DNA from: Amphimedon queenslandica
Taxonomy: Eukaryota > Porifera > Demospongiae > Haplosclerida > Niphatidae
Assembly: GCF_000090795.2 (NCBI RefSeq)
Contig: NW_003546317.1
Location: forward strand, 31,000 to 94,999
Direction of reading: 5' to 3'
DNA length: 64,000 nt
The translations under genes and the position numbers were made by a program. Shown here in pieces: positions 1-11,869 of the stretch. Each line of letters starts with the position of its first letter. Position 1 is the stretch's first letter. The notes beneath the pieces are model-generated. The model had not been told where the DNA came from, did no database searches, and was given only the letters and a program-made list of their open reading frames with translations.

Positions 1-2
1 AG

Positions 3-1818
3 AGTGGCATATTGATCAAGATTGCCGCTCCTGATAAAGAAATTAGAATTCGAAGGGCGTCGCTTGATTACATTGATTCAATATGCCAGCAGTGAGTTGA
101 AAATTTATTGGGTGACCCATGAAATTTTATTAGACGGTGTCTCTCAATTTTTCAGTGTTAGTTTATCAGTGGAATCTATGGTGAAACTGATCGATAATTT
201 ATTAAAACTGTTTGATGGCAGTTTGTTAAAATTGCTTGGTAAGAAGGCAGCTGCTGCACAAGATGAAGAATTACATGCACTTCTTTATAAGGTAGAATAC
301 TAGTAATAGTATATTGTATAGTACTCAAATTATATTTTGGTTATTGAAATCCTCAACATTGAATTTACTAATAATGGGCATACTTAGTAGTGGCTATGAA
401 TGATACAAATACTGTACATGATAATTTATTGGCGAGAGTAATATTTGGCGAATTTGCCTGTGGAAAGAAATTGGTGGATTTTATATTGGGGATTTTGTGC
501 CGCGTGCCATTGAGCATACTCAGATTGAAACAAAAAATTCAAAAATCTTAAGTGCCTCATTAGTATATACTCTACATATGGTATTTTATTCTCTACAATT
601 TCTCCCTCCCTCTCTTTCTGTGATAGCTTCAAGTGTCCATTCTCCGTGTCCTCCATACTATTCTCCCTCAGTTTGACTCATTTTCCGTTCACATCCTTCC
701 GTCGCTCCTGGCGACACTCAAAGTTGCCATGACAACCGGTCTCCCCGGACACCAGATCCCATTGAGGATGCGCCCGTTAGAACCTCACCCGGACGTAGGT
801 AGGTGTGGTCGGAATTATGGGCGGGGCAAAGGAATTATTATTAATAGGATACGTGGATGTTGGTTATCAGGCTGCAAGTGTGGCTGGTCCTAAACAGAGC
901 AAGATTAGACGAAAGATTCATTCTGATCATCCTTTTCCTGGCCACGCCTTCATTAGTAGTGACAGTGGGTCAGGGGAGGGTAGAGGTGAAGAGAGAGGTC
1001 AATGTTTGTCTGGTGCATCAGATTCTGAAATGTCTGATGGCGAAATTACCAGCAGTAGCTCTCAAATTAGGTGGGAGATATTACTCAATAGCTAGTTTGT
1101 ATATTATTATGTAACTTCTACTTGTTTATCTAAAAGTTATTATTATTAAACATTAAAGAAAAATCAAGCTTATTACTATTATTATTTTTGTTATTATTAT
1201 TGTTATTATTATTATTATTATAGGCAGGCTACTGTTAAGATTAGGCTAAGAGCATTAAACTGTTTGAGTACAATATTTCAGGTATTATTATCATCATCGT
1301 CATTTTTATCATTAATTTGTCTTATTTTATTTCTTTACAATAGTCTTTGGAGAGACAGCCTACATTTTCATACGGGTTCTCATTCCTACCTCATGACACG
1401 CCTACTTCTAATTCTCCGCCTTCTATCCTCACTTGCCTCAATCAAGATAATTCACATAAAGTAGATTTATTTTAATTGGAATATAATCTTAACTCTCTCT
1501 CTCCCTTTTCATTTTCTTTAGTGTCAAAGTGCTGCAATCTCTGTCCTTATGTCGATATTAGACAACTCAAAACCTTTTTTGGCAATGGCTAGTGACCCGT
1601 ATGTATAATAATTAATGTATTGTATGATCACATTTTATTATTTTGTGTATTTAAGGTCTTCAGGACCCACCCATCCCTTCATATCGTACTCAAATAAACT
1701 TGGGGGCGTGATAAGAGAGCTTCATCGCTCACTCCTTGAGTTTATTTCAAAGGAGAAGAGAGCAACGTTGTTAACACAGGCAGTTAAAGTAAGGTAGCTG
1801 CTGGTGACTGTGTCTGTG

Positions 1819-1855
<37 letters not shown>

Positions 1856-4825
1856 AGTGTTTGGCTATATTAGTTTCTAATACGTCATATCACAAACTCA
1901 CGACTTCGTACATAAAAGATATATTGTTATGTCTTGGATCTATCATTTCAATAAATCGTTAGTTAGTCTGGTTTATATTAATGCCATTGATTAGTAAAGA
2001 CTTTCAGCTGACTTTGAAAAATGAGTATAATAATTATTCAAGAAAATTGAAAAAGGCCAAATTTGTATTAAAACTACATGTCTGTATAAAGTTAAAGCTT
2101 TTCTGATGAATAATTTTCGAGCTATTAAGATTTTTAAAAAGAGCCAATTTTTGAAAAAGGCAAAGGCTATAGCCCATGGTTTTTTTGTAAAAAAAAATGG
2201 CTCCAAAATTACTACCATTTTAAATTACATTTCTTTGATACGTACTCCTTATGTAATCTATGGAGCTAATTCCCATTTTTAATTTCTTTAGTTCATTGTG
2301 CTTTTCCTTTAGAAACTGATGTGTCGATTGCTTGTCTTACCTGCTATGGTGCTCTCATTTCTCTCTCTCTTCCATTGGAAGACTTGGGAAAGTCCTCGTC
2401 GCCTCGTTGTGAGATGGAGGCATGGCTTGAAGAAGGCCCTAAGGGTAAGCTTTGGATTTTGGATCATTGTGTTCAGTTAATTACGCAAAAAGGTAATTTG
2501 TTATTTTTAGTAACAATATATTATAACATTTCTGTCATTTTGTATATTGACAGACACAAAGCAGTCGTTATTGATGGAAGCTATTCAAGTCCTCACAGCT
2601 CTTGTCAAGTTCTATTTCCCTCAGATTAGGTGGGTGTGGTTGTTTCTATGAATACTAACATGTACATGCATGCATGTAGGCCTAAATGGAAAGAACTTGC
2701 TAATGTTTACTTTGATTGTTTGGTCAACAAACCAGAGCCAATCCAGCTTCATGCATTGAAGGTATTTCTAATTGTAATCATTTGTTTTAATTATTGTAAT
2801 TTATTAATTGGTTGGTATAGTTTCTTGATGAAATCGGGCGTACATTAGCAACAAGACAAGACATGTCTGATGTGAGTGAATAGTTACTCCTATGTGCAGT
2901 GTATTTAGAAAAATGATCATAACTTGAAAAATTTATGTCGGAATCAGCGTAAGGATATCAATATGCATCAGAAAATGTAATAAAAATTGGGGGTGATTTT
3001 GGAGCAAATTTTAAAGAAAAAACCATGGGCTATTGTACAGAGTATTCTATAGAAAATATCATACGTGTATGTTTTTATTTTCTTCTGCCCTTCCTCTCTC
3101 TCCCTCTTCTTTCTTAGGAGATTGGTTCTATTATGGAGTATTGGGAAAGACTGTTGTCCATTCAGTCACCTTCACTCTTACAATGGCTTCAAGACACTAC
3201 TTGCCCTCTCTCCTGCTCTCACAGCTGCTCTGTCCTAGCTACAATAGGCAATACTCCAATGAGCCACCTTTCAGAGGTAATAATAAGTTATCTTCATAAC
3301 AATTTCATAATATCCTTAAGGAGACAAAGAATCGCGTGCTACCTTTGCTTCTAAACCTCAGTAAGTACTCTAACCCATCTATCAAGGTATGTAGTACATT
3401 TTTGACTTGTTACCTTTAATAGATTATCATTCCTTCTTCCTAGTCTAGTGCCATTAGGACCCTTGGTATATTCAGCCAGTATTCAAGTCAATGTTTTGAT
3501 GCTACTTTCATACTTGACGTTTGTGATAGCATCACTAATGGACTCAATTTAAAAGAGGTGGTTGCTGTTCGTATCCAAGCCAGCTGGTCAATTGGGAACA
3601 TGACAGACTCCTTGATTCATGAGGAAGGGCATAGAGCCAAGATCCTTTTGTTCTATGAGACTCTTTCTAAATCTGTGGTTGTTGCAATGGGAGACATTGA
3701 GAAGGTTGGTATTTGAGAAATTAGTAAAATTGATGTTTTTTAGGTGAAGGTAAATGCTTTTCGTGCTGCTGGTAATCTCCTTCATGTCCTCACTGATGAA
3801 AGTATCAATTATTATTATTTATTATTTATTATTATTATTATTTATAGTATATTTAATGTGTGAGCATAGTGTGATAAACATGTGCTCTAGATTGGCTGCT
3901 TCTGTTAATGTTGGCATAATGAAAGGCAGATGGAATGCTTGCTATGCTTGTTATAATGCTTTCACTAATCCTTCCTTTCTAAAGAACTGCTCTCAGCCAA
4001 TGGCTAGTAATCTCCATTGATAGTATTTCTTCATTTAAAAGCTTGTCTCTTTAGCTAGGAATGATTGAGTCTCTCTGTTCTGCTGTAGTCACTTGCAAGA
4101 ATTTTAAAGTAATTGCATGGTCTTTTAGTACTAAATGCATGTACATTGTATTTTGCTCCTGTAGGTGCGTACAAATGCTGCTTTGGCTCTTGGTGGTCCT
4201 TCTTCTTACCCATCCTTTGAAGTTTTAGAGAATATATGGGACACTGTATTGAAAGCTATTGAAAATAGCGAGGACCAGCCAAACTTTGCAGAATACCAGC
4301 AGACTAGCTCTTTACGCATGCAGGTTATTGATTAGGCTGGAGATTGTGGCCTGTACAGCTATGGGATTTTAAGTTTTTCCTGTCTTCTGTAGTTATGTCA
4401 AGTGTTTTGTAAGCTGATTAATACAATGGAGAATCCATCAGGTACCATTAGTAAGTCTCCTCCTTCAGAGAAGGCCCTGGAACTGTTACAAAAGCCAATT
4501 AAAGAGGTCTGTCTTTTTATGATATTTCTATTGAAGCTTATATATGACTGAATAGATTATTGAAAGCAGTGATGTGCATTCTGAAAAAAGTAAGTTTAAA
4601 GCCAGGGACTTATGTTTTTAATCTTCTCTTTAAATAGAGGAGTTGATAGATTTGACTGTTAAAAGACTAAAAGAAAGCAATGACTGCCTACAGCAAGAGG
4701 AAAAAGAGTCGCTCAATCAAGAAGACATTCTTACAACTCTCATTTCATCTTTCAATATCTCTACTCATGACCATTCTGCACTCTTTGGTGCAAATCAGTG
4801 TGAAAGCAATATGTCATCATGTTGA
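3..4825 (+). CDS. HEATR6: HEAT repeat-containing protein 6 (HEATR6)-like, 5' partial
   Basis: About 23 short exons can be chained in phase, for example 3-91, 156-297, 627-794, 871-1070, 1224-1281, 1344-1460, 1522-1598, 1656-1788, 3444-3704, 4165-4323 and 4638-4825. The encoded alpha-helical repeats align with animal HEATR6: an acidic SDSEMSDGE linker, then IRELHRSLL, a block with ASWSIGNMTDSL, and the signature KGRWNACYACYN near 3915. The family is a poorly understood ARM/HEAT scaffold without an enzymatic motif. The N-terminus lies upstream of the window, and the first two exons are assigned here only by phase continuity. The junction between the exon at 3744 and the one at 3891 does not keep frame with any GT-AG pair I could find. 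The other phases I checked agree. The stop is at 4823-4825. Confidence 0.85.
1990..2220 (-). repeat. Single copy of the palindromic-satellite family in a HEATR6 intron
   Basis: Contains the block CTATAGCCCATGG followed by a T-run and AATGGCTCC, as seen repeatedly in the DENR-intron array at 36290-37440. Another single copy lies at about 2895-3050 in a later intron of the same gene. Confidence 0.6.
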
Positions 4826-5177
4826 ACTATAGTATATATTTTTCTAATTAGATGTATAAGTGCATGTGTAACTTTAAGGAAAATTAGTTGTTTATTTAGT
4901 CTACTTACTTGGCAGGCTCTCTGCATCAAATGTGTAAAAATATTTGACCATAAATGCAAGTCTTAACTGATTTGTGGTTGCCTTCTCTTTTAGGACAAAG
5001 TCTATTGTTGACAGGCTTCAGTTGTGTTCTTGCTGACAAAACAAGCAACACTGATGCTAGTGGGGTCCAGTGCTATTAATTATGAGCTCTCAATTTAGTG
5101 CTCGTAAAAGAATTATTTATAGTTTATAAAAGACTAAGTTAATTAGGTGAAGTTGTTATCACTTGTAGCAGTGAAAG
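4826..5177. other. Intergenic, HEATR6 to receptor gene
   Basis: AT-rich spacer holding the HEATR6 3' UTR and the upstream region of the receptor gene. I see no RNA gene, repeat element or clear promoter motif in it. Confidence 0.6.
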
Positions 5178-6896
5178 ATGAAGAAGATGATCATACTAGT
5201 TCTCTTGTTGTATTTCATTCATTTTGGTTAGTTACATTGTTCTAAACACAGTTATATGTCTTACTGTTTAGATGGAGTGGAAGGAACAGCTATTATAACA
5301 TCACTTGGTTGTGACTCTGGAAACAGTCTCTCATCGCAATTAATTCTTGGAAGAGAATACACTATGTATTGTACAATAACTGGATCAAATGAACCACCTG
5401 TTGTTGTTTGGACTTCACCTAATGGACGTTCTCTTACAGTTTCTGAAAATGACTGTGTGGCTTTTTTGGGTGTTTTCTCTGCTAGGTTTGTAAGATCAGA
5501 TGGAAACTCAATCACATCAAGCCTAACATTTACTGCCACTGCCTCTCTTGATCAAATAGTAATAGGCTGTCAGGATACCAATGGAGTTTCAGAGGATGAA
5601 TGTCGTATACAAATTGGCAAATGTAAGTATCTAGACTAGTAGTTCGAGCATAATCTTGATCTATATTTTTAGCTTCAACAGTGTTTACCACATCAACTAG
5701 TGGGTCTACTTCAACTGCCACAGTATGTTATAGTGGATCTACTTCATCTATATCTACCGCATCAACTAAATATGGATCTACTTCAACTGTATCTACCACA
5801 TCAACTAGAGATGGATCTACTTCAACTGTATCTACCACATTGACTAGAGATGGATCTACTTCAACTGTATCTACTACATCAACTAAAGATGAATCAACTA
5901 GATCTACTTCAACTGTATCTACCACATCAAGTAAAGATGAATCTACTTCAACTGTATCTACCACATCAAGTAAAGATGAATCTACTTCAACTGTATCTAT
6001 GATATTAACTAGAGATGGATCTACTTTATATGTATCTACCACATTAACTAGAGCTGGATCTACTTCAACCGTATCTACCACATTGACTAGAGATGAATCT
6101 ACTTCAACCGTATCTACCACATTGACTAGAGATGGATCTACTTCAACTGTACCAACCTCATCGACTAGAGATGGAATTACTTCAATGGCCTCAGTTGGAC
6201 TTGGAACTTCTTTAGCTTTGACTACTCTACCTATAGTTTGGTCTACAACTTCACAAGCTATTTCAATCACACCATTTGCAACAAGTACTGTTTTACCAAC
6301 ACCTGGTAAGACTCCATGTTTTATTGTGAGCTTTCCATACTAACTTCACTTACATTTAGGTGAAAGAAATAAGATTAACATCATTGTCATTATTTCTGTG
6401 GTAGCTATTGCTATTGTCATTGTAATAGTCATTATTGGTATTTTCCTCCTGTCATTATGTATCTGTAAAAAGCTGCTATTTAAAAGTAAATAGTATAAAT
6501 ACAGTTGGATTTTAAATTTGTTTCATTGCACTTTGTATAGGTTATGGTGATTCACACAATCCCAGTAACACTGTTTGTCATATCTATGATGATATCAAGC
6601 CTAGTGTATGGGCTCAATCATTTGATAATGTTAAATTAAGCACTAATGCTGCTTATGGTCAAATATTAGGAATCCACAGTGAAGCAGCTCATTCTAATAA
6701 CATAACAACATCAGCTAATGCTACTTATGGTCAAGTATCAGGTACCAGCAGTCATTCTACTAACATAGCAACATCAGCTAATGCTGCTTATAGTCAAGTA
6801 TCAGGTACCAGCAATCATTCTACTAACATAACAACATCAGCTAATGCTGCTTATGGTCAACTATCAGGATCAATAGAGAATGATGACTACATTTAA
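5178..6896 (+). CDS. Single-pass receptor: signal peptide, Ig-like domain, Ser/Thr stalk, TM, tyrosine-repeat tail
   Basis: Five exons chain in phase: 5178-5226, 5272-5622, 5673-6305, 6360-6485, 6541-6896; the introns between them are all phase 1. Exon 1 encodes a signal peptide (MKKMIILVLLLYFIHF). Exon 2 looks like one Ig-like domain, with Cys in YTMYC, Trp in VVVWTS, then LTFTATA and the second Cys in VIGCQD. Exon 3 is about 12-13 copies of a 13-residue Ser/Thr unit (STSTVSTTLTRDG type), probably an O-glycosylated stalk. Exon 4 is a basic flank plus about 26 hydrophobic residues (the TM helix) and then CICKK. Exon 5 is a cytoplasmic tail with HIYDDI and four near-identical AxYxQ[I/V/L] motifs, ending DDYI. 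The architecture resembles immune-type or adhesion receptors. I recognise no named orthologue and infer membrane signalling only. Confidence 0.8.
5697..6180 (+). repeat. 39-nt coding minisatellite (mucin-like stalk)
   Basis: Tandem 39-nt units encode STSTVSTT[L/S]T[R/K]D[G/E]. One unit carries a 9-nt insertion, and substitutions cluster at the seventh to ninth residues. It lies within the third receptor exon. The reverse strand is also open here, as a by-product of the repeat. Confidence 0.85.
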
Positions 6897-7076
6897 TCAT
6901 GAGCTCCTGATTTAATGCATAAGCTATAGAACATGTTGTGTAGATAAAATAATAACTTGCAATTACATTTTAAAAACCTTTCAAGAAAGCATGAAGCAAA
7001 TAATAATGATAATTATGCATACAATATTATGAATTAAATTAATAAGAGGATAATAATTAATTGATACCATTCATCA

Positions 7077-10000
7077 TTATCTCTGTTTGCTCATCCAGTC
7101 ATGATATCTGTCCATTGCTGCATCAATTAACAGAAGCAACTGCCCAAGTAGTTTTTCCTCTGAGTCTGAAGTCAGTTGCAACTTGAACTCATTTAAGAGT
7201 TGCTTGTCTCTAAAATCCTGTATACATTGAGCCATTCTATGGACCTGCATTAGAAGATAAAACATTTAATACTGAAACAGGAAGAAAAGCATCATTGTAA
7301 CCAAGAGCAGATGATAGCTCTTGTTGTAACTAATAATCCACACTCTTGTTTTTTACAGTAATCCACATTAGTAACAGCAAAAGTATTTTTTCTAGCTGCC
7401 ACTTTGCAATTCCCACTAGCTCAATTTCATGCTCAACCTTTCTGATAGTGTCCATGGTTATTTTCTTTTATATTCTTTGTACCTTTTGCTCCAGCTGCTG
7501 ATTAACAACAGGGAAACAAGCCCAGAAGTGTCTCAGTAGCTCTCCCAGTGAACGCTGATATCGACAGAGTGATTCAAACGATGAAGGACTGATAGAAGAG
7601 ACAGCTGCTGAGGAGTCCATATTAACTAATGATCCACCAACCATTAAATGTTTACTGGCGGACTGTGCTTGTGAAGGTAAGAGAACTGGAGTCTGTATTT
7701 AAAAAATTAATTGGGCAACCAGTCAAAATTTTTAACTGCAGCTATTTCTTACTTGTTGGGATTCTTGTGATGCTGTGTAGAGGTAATGAGATGCAAGGGA
7801 TACGAGATCTGTTGGGGGCGTGTCTGCTATCATGTGGGCAGGGCCGATAGCTAACTGGAGCGAGCTTCCATTCCTATTTTCAGGAGTTTGGCTTGCATTA
7901 CCTGCTGCCCTATACAAACTGGTTCAACAGGTTTTTGAAAAGTGTTTTCTTACTCATCCGATCGGATAGCATTAAGTACTAGTGCACTGTGTTGATTGCA
8001 ACGTTGGAGTAGCTCCTTATCAACTTTTAGGACAGAGTCTTCTAAAATAACATCCTAAAATAATTGAAAATTAAGTTTAATCATTACTTTGTGATTGTAT
8101 AATTTGTTACGTATACATGCTTTTATTTTGTGTGTAGAAAGTTTTGAGCTGGCTCAGTCAAAATTGGATTTAATTCCCTGTACTATAGTACAGGGTCTCC
8201 GGCCAAATTTTGCCAAAATTAAAAAGGAGAGATTTCTCCATTTTTATCATGTTTCCTGATGCATATACATGTACTTATGTTGTGTAGAAAGTTTGAACTG
8301 ATTCCGATCAAAATTGAATTTTTTTACAAATTTTTAAAGTTGCTCCAAAATCGGGCTAAAGTCCCTGTACTATAGTACAGTGATTATAGCCAAATTTTGC
8401 CAAAATTGAAAAGGAGAGATTTCTCCATTTTTATCATGTTTCCTGATGCATATACATGTACATGTACTTATGTTGTGTAGAAAGTTTGAACTGATTCCGA
8501 TCAAAACTGAATTTTTTACGAATTTTTAAAGTTGCTCCAAAATCGGGCTAAAGTCCCTGTACTATAGTACAGGGATTATAACCAAATTTTGCCAAAATTG
8601 AAAAGGACAGAATTCTCCATTTTTATAAGTTTTTCTGATACGTATACATGTACTTATGTTGTGTAGAAAGTTTGAGCTGATTCCAATCGAAGTTAGATTT
8701 GTTATGAATTATTTAGAGATGCCATAAATGCAAGTCTACCATTTTCGTAAAAATTACTAGGAGAGAATTCTATATTTTTATAATTTATCTGATACATATA
8801 CATGTACATGTTCTTAAAAAGTTTGAGCTGATTTTGGACTTTTTAGCCATTTGCAAAAGCCTAATAGCAGCATATTACTAAATTCTCTCTCTTCCTCTAA
8901 CTTCAAGTGGAGCATCACTCTCATGTATCAGTAAACCATCATCAGTCTTTGGCTTATCTTTAATTGCTAAAGAAAAAAAAAACAAAAAAACCATCAATAC
9001 TATTGTTATCATTAATTTGTTACCTGTTATATCTTGTTCTATGCATTCATGAAACATGCTTGAAGACGACTGCCCCCCTGACGATGACTGGGGCAAACGG
9101 TTCCGGTGAAATTTATGAGATTGAAAAAACTGGACCCAGAATTGCTCTTCAGTTAACTATGACACAAAATGACATCGTCAGAATGAGTGGGCGTGCAGAC
9201 ATACTTTATCAGGTACTAATTGCGAGTGCTTCTCTTTTACTATGAAAAAAATTTCAATTATTTTAATTATTACCAGGTGCGCCAATCTATATTATTTATC
9301 ATCATCAATCACTAAAAATTATTACTAGTATTATGTTACAATAAAAGGATGTACATAAATTCAAGTTTACTTATTACTACTACCATATTATTACCAGTGG
9401 GATAAGTTCTAAATATATTCTCAATGATATCAGTTGAAAGTTGATACTGGACAGTATTGCAACCAGACACAGCCTCTATATCTACCTGCAGGTGGAGAAT
9501 ACAAGTTACCATTATGCATTGTGTATGTGATGGGGATAGTACTAGGAATGCTGAAGGTAAGCCTGATCGCTGCTGCTGATCATAATTTGATTTCTAAAAG
9601 AGCGAGAGAGAGAGAGAAAAGAAATGATTATAAGATGGGGAGAAGCTGCATATATACAGCTAACTTGGTGATTAGCCCAAAATTCTTCAGCTGTTATGAT
9701 GCCAGAGACAACCATGTCTTTATAGAGTGTATATAAATCGGCATCTTGCAATAGCCTCCATTTAGCTTCTAGCTCGGGATTATTGACCTGAAGGAGTAGT
9801 AAAAACAAAAAAATACAAAACAAATAAATGATTAATTTTACATGTACAATGTACGCAACATGATAAAGCGAAAAATAGGCAATAATAATAATAATAGTAA
9901 TGTTTAAATTGTTTACCTGTACTGCATTTGCTTTGCTGATACACTGTACAAGTTGTTCAGAGACTCGACTTCTGGCCTTCTTTGGGTCACTCCCAGTGTA

Positions 10001-10280
10001 ATGGAAATTATAAGTGCTAGAATCACTCAGCACCAGCTGCATCTGCACGCTAGAGCTACCCTCTTTGCTAATCTTGTGACCTGACATTGAAAGCAACACT
10101 TAAATCATGCAGTTTGAGTTTCCCCTCACTCTTAATTGATAAGTAGGGAAGGTTCACTGTCATTTCAGAGCTGTAGCCTTCACGGAACCACGCAAACCTA
10201 GTCTTTGTCATAACAATGCTCCCGTCCTGCTTCTTGTGTCTCACATTATTCACAACTAAAAGAGTTTCTTCACCACTCAT
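7077..10280 (-). CDS. GTF2H1: General transcription factor IIH subunit 1 (TFIIH p62)
   Basis: p62 is a core TFIIH subunit acting in RNA polymerase II initiation and nucleotide excision repair. The start MSGEETLLVVNNVRHKKQDG (ATG at 10280) matches the N-terminal PH-like domain. A roughly 50-bp intron follows near 10080-10130. The two BSD-type blocks follow: TLYKDMVVSGIITAEEFWAN (about 9700) and LTEEQFWVQFFQSHKFHRNR (about 9120-9170), with STDIIENIFRTYP near 9430 between them. Then come CNQHSALVL (about 8000), RSLGELLRHFWACFPV (about 7540) and a C-terminal helix ending DRYHDWMSKQR. Length and domain order fit the roughly 550-residue family. One small exon between 9220 and 9400 is not resolved with certainty. 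It sits downstream of RPL6 on the same strand, with about 130 bp between them. Confidence 0.9.
8130..8860. repeat. Palindromic satellite array, about 4 units (GTF2H1 intron)
   Basis: Units of about 185-195 bp. Perfect CTGTACTATAGTACAG cores lie at 8178-8193, 8365-8380 and 8557-8572. Each core is followed by a GCCAAATTTTGCCAAAATT block, a TCTCCATTTTTAT block, a TGATGCATATACATGTACTTATG block and a GTAGAAAGTTTGA block. A decayed fourth unit follows to about 8860. Confidence 0.85.
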
Positions 10281-10413
10281 CTCCACATGTCCAGTCCTGA
10301 AAGGGTTAAAAGCTTAAATTAAAACTTCCCCACCCACATGCCTTAATAACTTTTAATTGATTTTTTGAAAATAATAATTAATTTCTCTTTCATAATTCAA
10401 ATTCAAAACCGTC

Positions 10414-11680
10414 TTAAAAGACCATTTTGTGCGGGTATTGTCCATGAGAGAGAGAGAACTTGTGACGTAGGTACGACTTGAGACACTCTTCCTTTCCGAT
10501 CACTTTCGAGAGCTGCTTATCCACCGCCTTCTGATCTTCCTTCCTCTCGCTCGTAACCTTGTAACGCTGCACAAGAACAAATAAACTCAATACAAAATAA
10601 GGAGAGATAGTTTACGTTTTCCTTGTCCTCAAATATACTCGACTTCTTGCCGCCTTTCTTTGTCACTAGCCGTTTTCTCTTGAAGTATTCGTCGTTCAAG
10701 CGAGCCGGGAGGGTCACTCCAGACACATCGACTTTAGTTTGAGTAGCAATGACGAAGGCCTGATTCACGCGTCTTAGAGGAACCCGATTGAGACCATAGG
10801 GACCTTAAAACAAACAGAGATGGAAGTTAATTTCTTATAGATGAAGTTAATTTGTTCTAGTTCACTTTAAATGTACATGTACTTGGTGGGTTTTAAAATG
10901 GTGATTCTTGTACAGGCAATGACCTGCAATTTAAGAAAGGATTATAGACTGTTTGTTCTGTTCATTTTGAACACATGTCATGATTAAGGAATGCCTTTTG
11001 TATTAGAAAACACTCATTTCACAAAAATTGAGATCAAAATTAAAATACTAGTTGCTATATGACATTTGATTGCAAATATCCATAATAAAGTGTTAAATGT
11101 TTATAGATGTACCTGTCACTAGTAATAAACCTGATCCAAGTTGCTTGAGGAATATAACGCGTTTCCCTGCGTGTCTACCGACCAACAGGATGAGGACAGT
11201 CCCTGGGGTAATGCTCTTCCTCAGGCGACATGGTCTGGGCTTGGTACGACGTCTTAGCTTCCTAGGGGTGTCTTCTGAAGGAAGCCATTTTCTCTATAAA
11301 CAAAAGAAAAAACTAAGTTAATTTTCTATTTTATAAAATAAAAATAACTAGCTATATTGTACGTACTACATAGCATAATAATATCCCAATCCACTACTAC
11401 CAACTAAAGTGTTACTAATGAATGTTAATCTTACAGATTTCTTCAACAGTATCATTCTTTTTCCACCATTTTTCTCTCCGCCCACAGGCTTTATCTTGAA
11501 ATACGTCCTCTTCTCGACCTTCTTTTCAGTGTTGAGGTTCTTTTTCAGATAATTCCCTCTCCTCCTGTACATAGCACAGCGGCCATAGCGCCAGAACCCT
11601 CCAGGAAGAAGCCAGTTCCTTGGTGTGTGGCGCTTCCCCCTATGCTTGCCTACCTTTGCCTGCTGCTGTTTGTCCGCCAT
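10414..11680 (-). CDS. RPL6: 60S ribosomal protein L6 (eL6)
   Basis: Large ribosomal subunit protein. Four coding exons: about 11680-11435 ([20 protein letters not shown], then [20 protein letters not shown]), about 11293-11108 ([20 protein letters not shown] with the conserved [10 protein letters not shown]), about 10804-10615 ([20 protein letters not shown]) and about 10567-10414, ending YPHKMVF with stop 10414-10416. The basic N-terminal extension and the KOW-like GTVLILL..HAGKRV segment are typical of eL6. A 5' UTR intron is suggested by a donor (reverse-strand GTAAG) near 11775, which would place transcription start in the promoter shared with DDX55. Confidence 0.93.
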
Positions 11681-11833
11681 TCCTATCATACAAAACAATA
11701 GCAAATATCACTCCTCCATTGTTCAAAGTTTGTATATAAAGAAAGGCAAATCATGGATGCAAAAAGATTCGTACTTACCTATGCTATGAAATGGACCACC
11801 ACGTTGATCCCCTTGTTTCAAAGAAGGAAGAGT

Positions 11834-11862
11834 CTGCGCATGCGCAGAGCTTAACCCACGTG
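11834..11862. promoter_or_regulatory. NRF-1-like palindrome and E-box in the RPL6/DDX55 promoter
   Basis: CTGCGCATGCGCAG at 11834-11847 is a perfect palindrome matching the NRF-1 (alpha-Pal) consensus. CACGTG lies at 11857-11862, just before the DDX55 ATG at 11870. The two genes run in opposite directions, so this is a plausible bidirectional promoter. Binding is inferred. Confidence 0.6.
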
Positions 11863-11869
11863 CTGCAAC

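Noticed and set aside
5728-6270. 180-codon reverse-strand ORF with VEVDPSLVNVVDT repeats
   Set aside because: It is the complement of the receptor-stalk minisatellite; no splice signals or family support on that strand.
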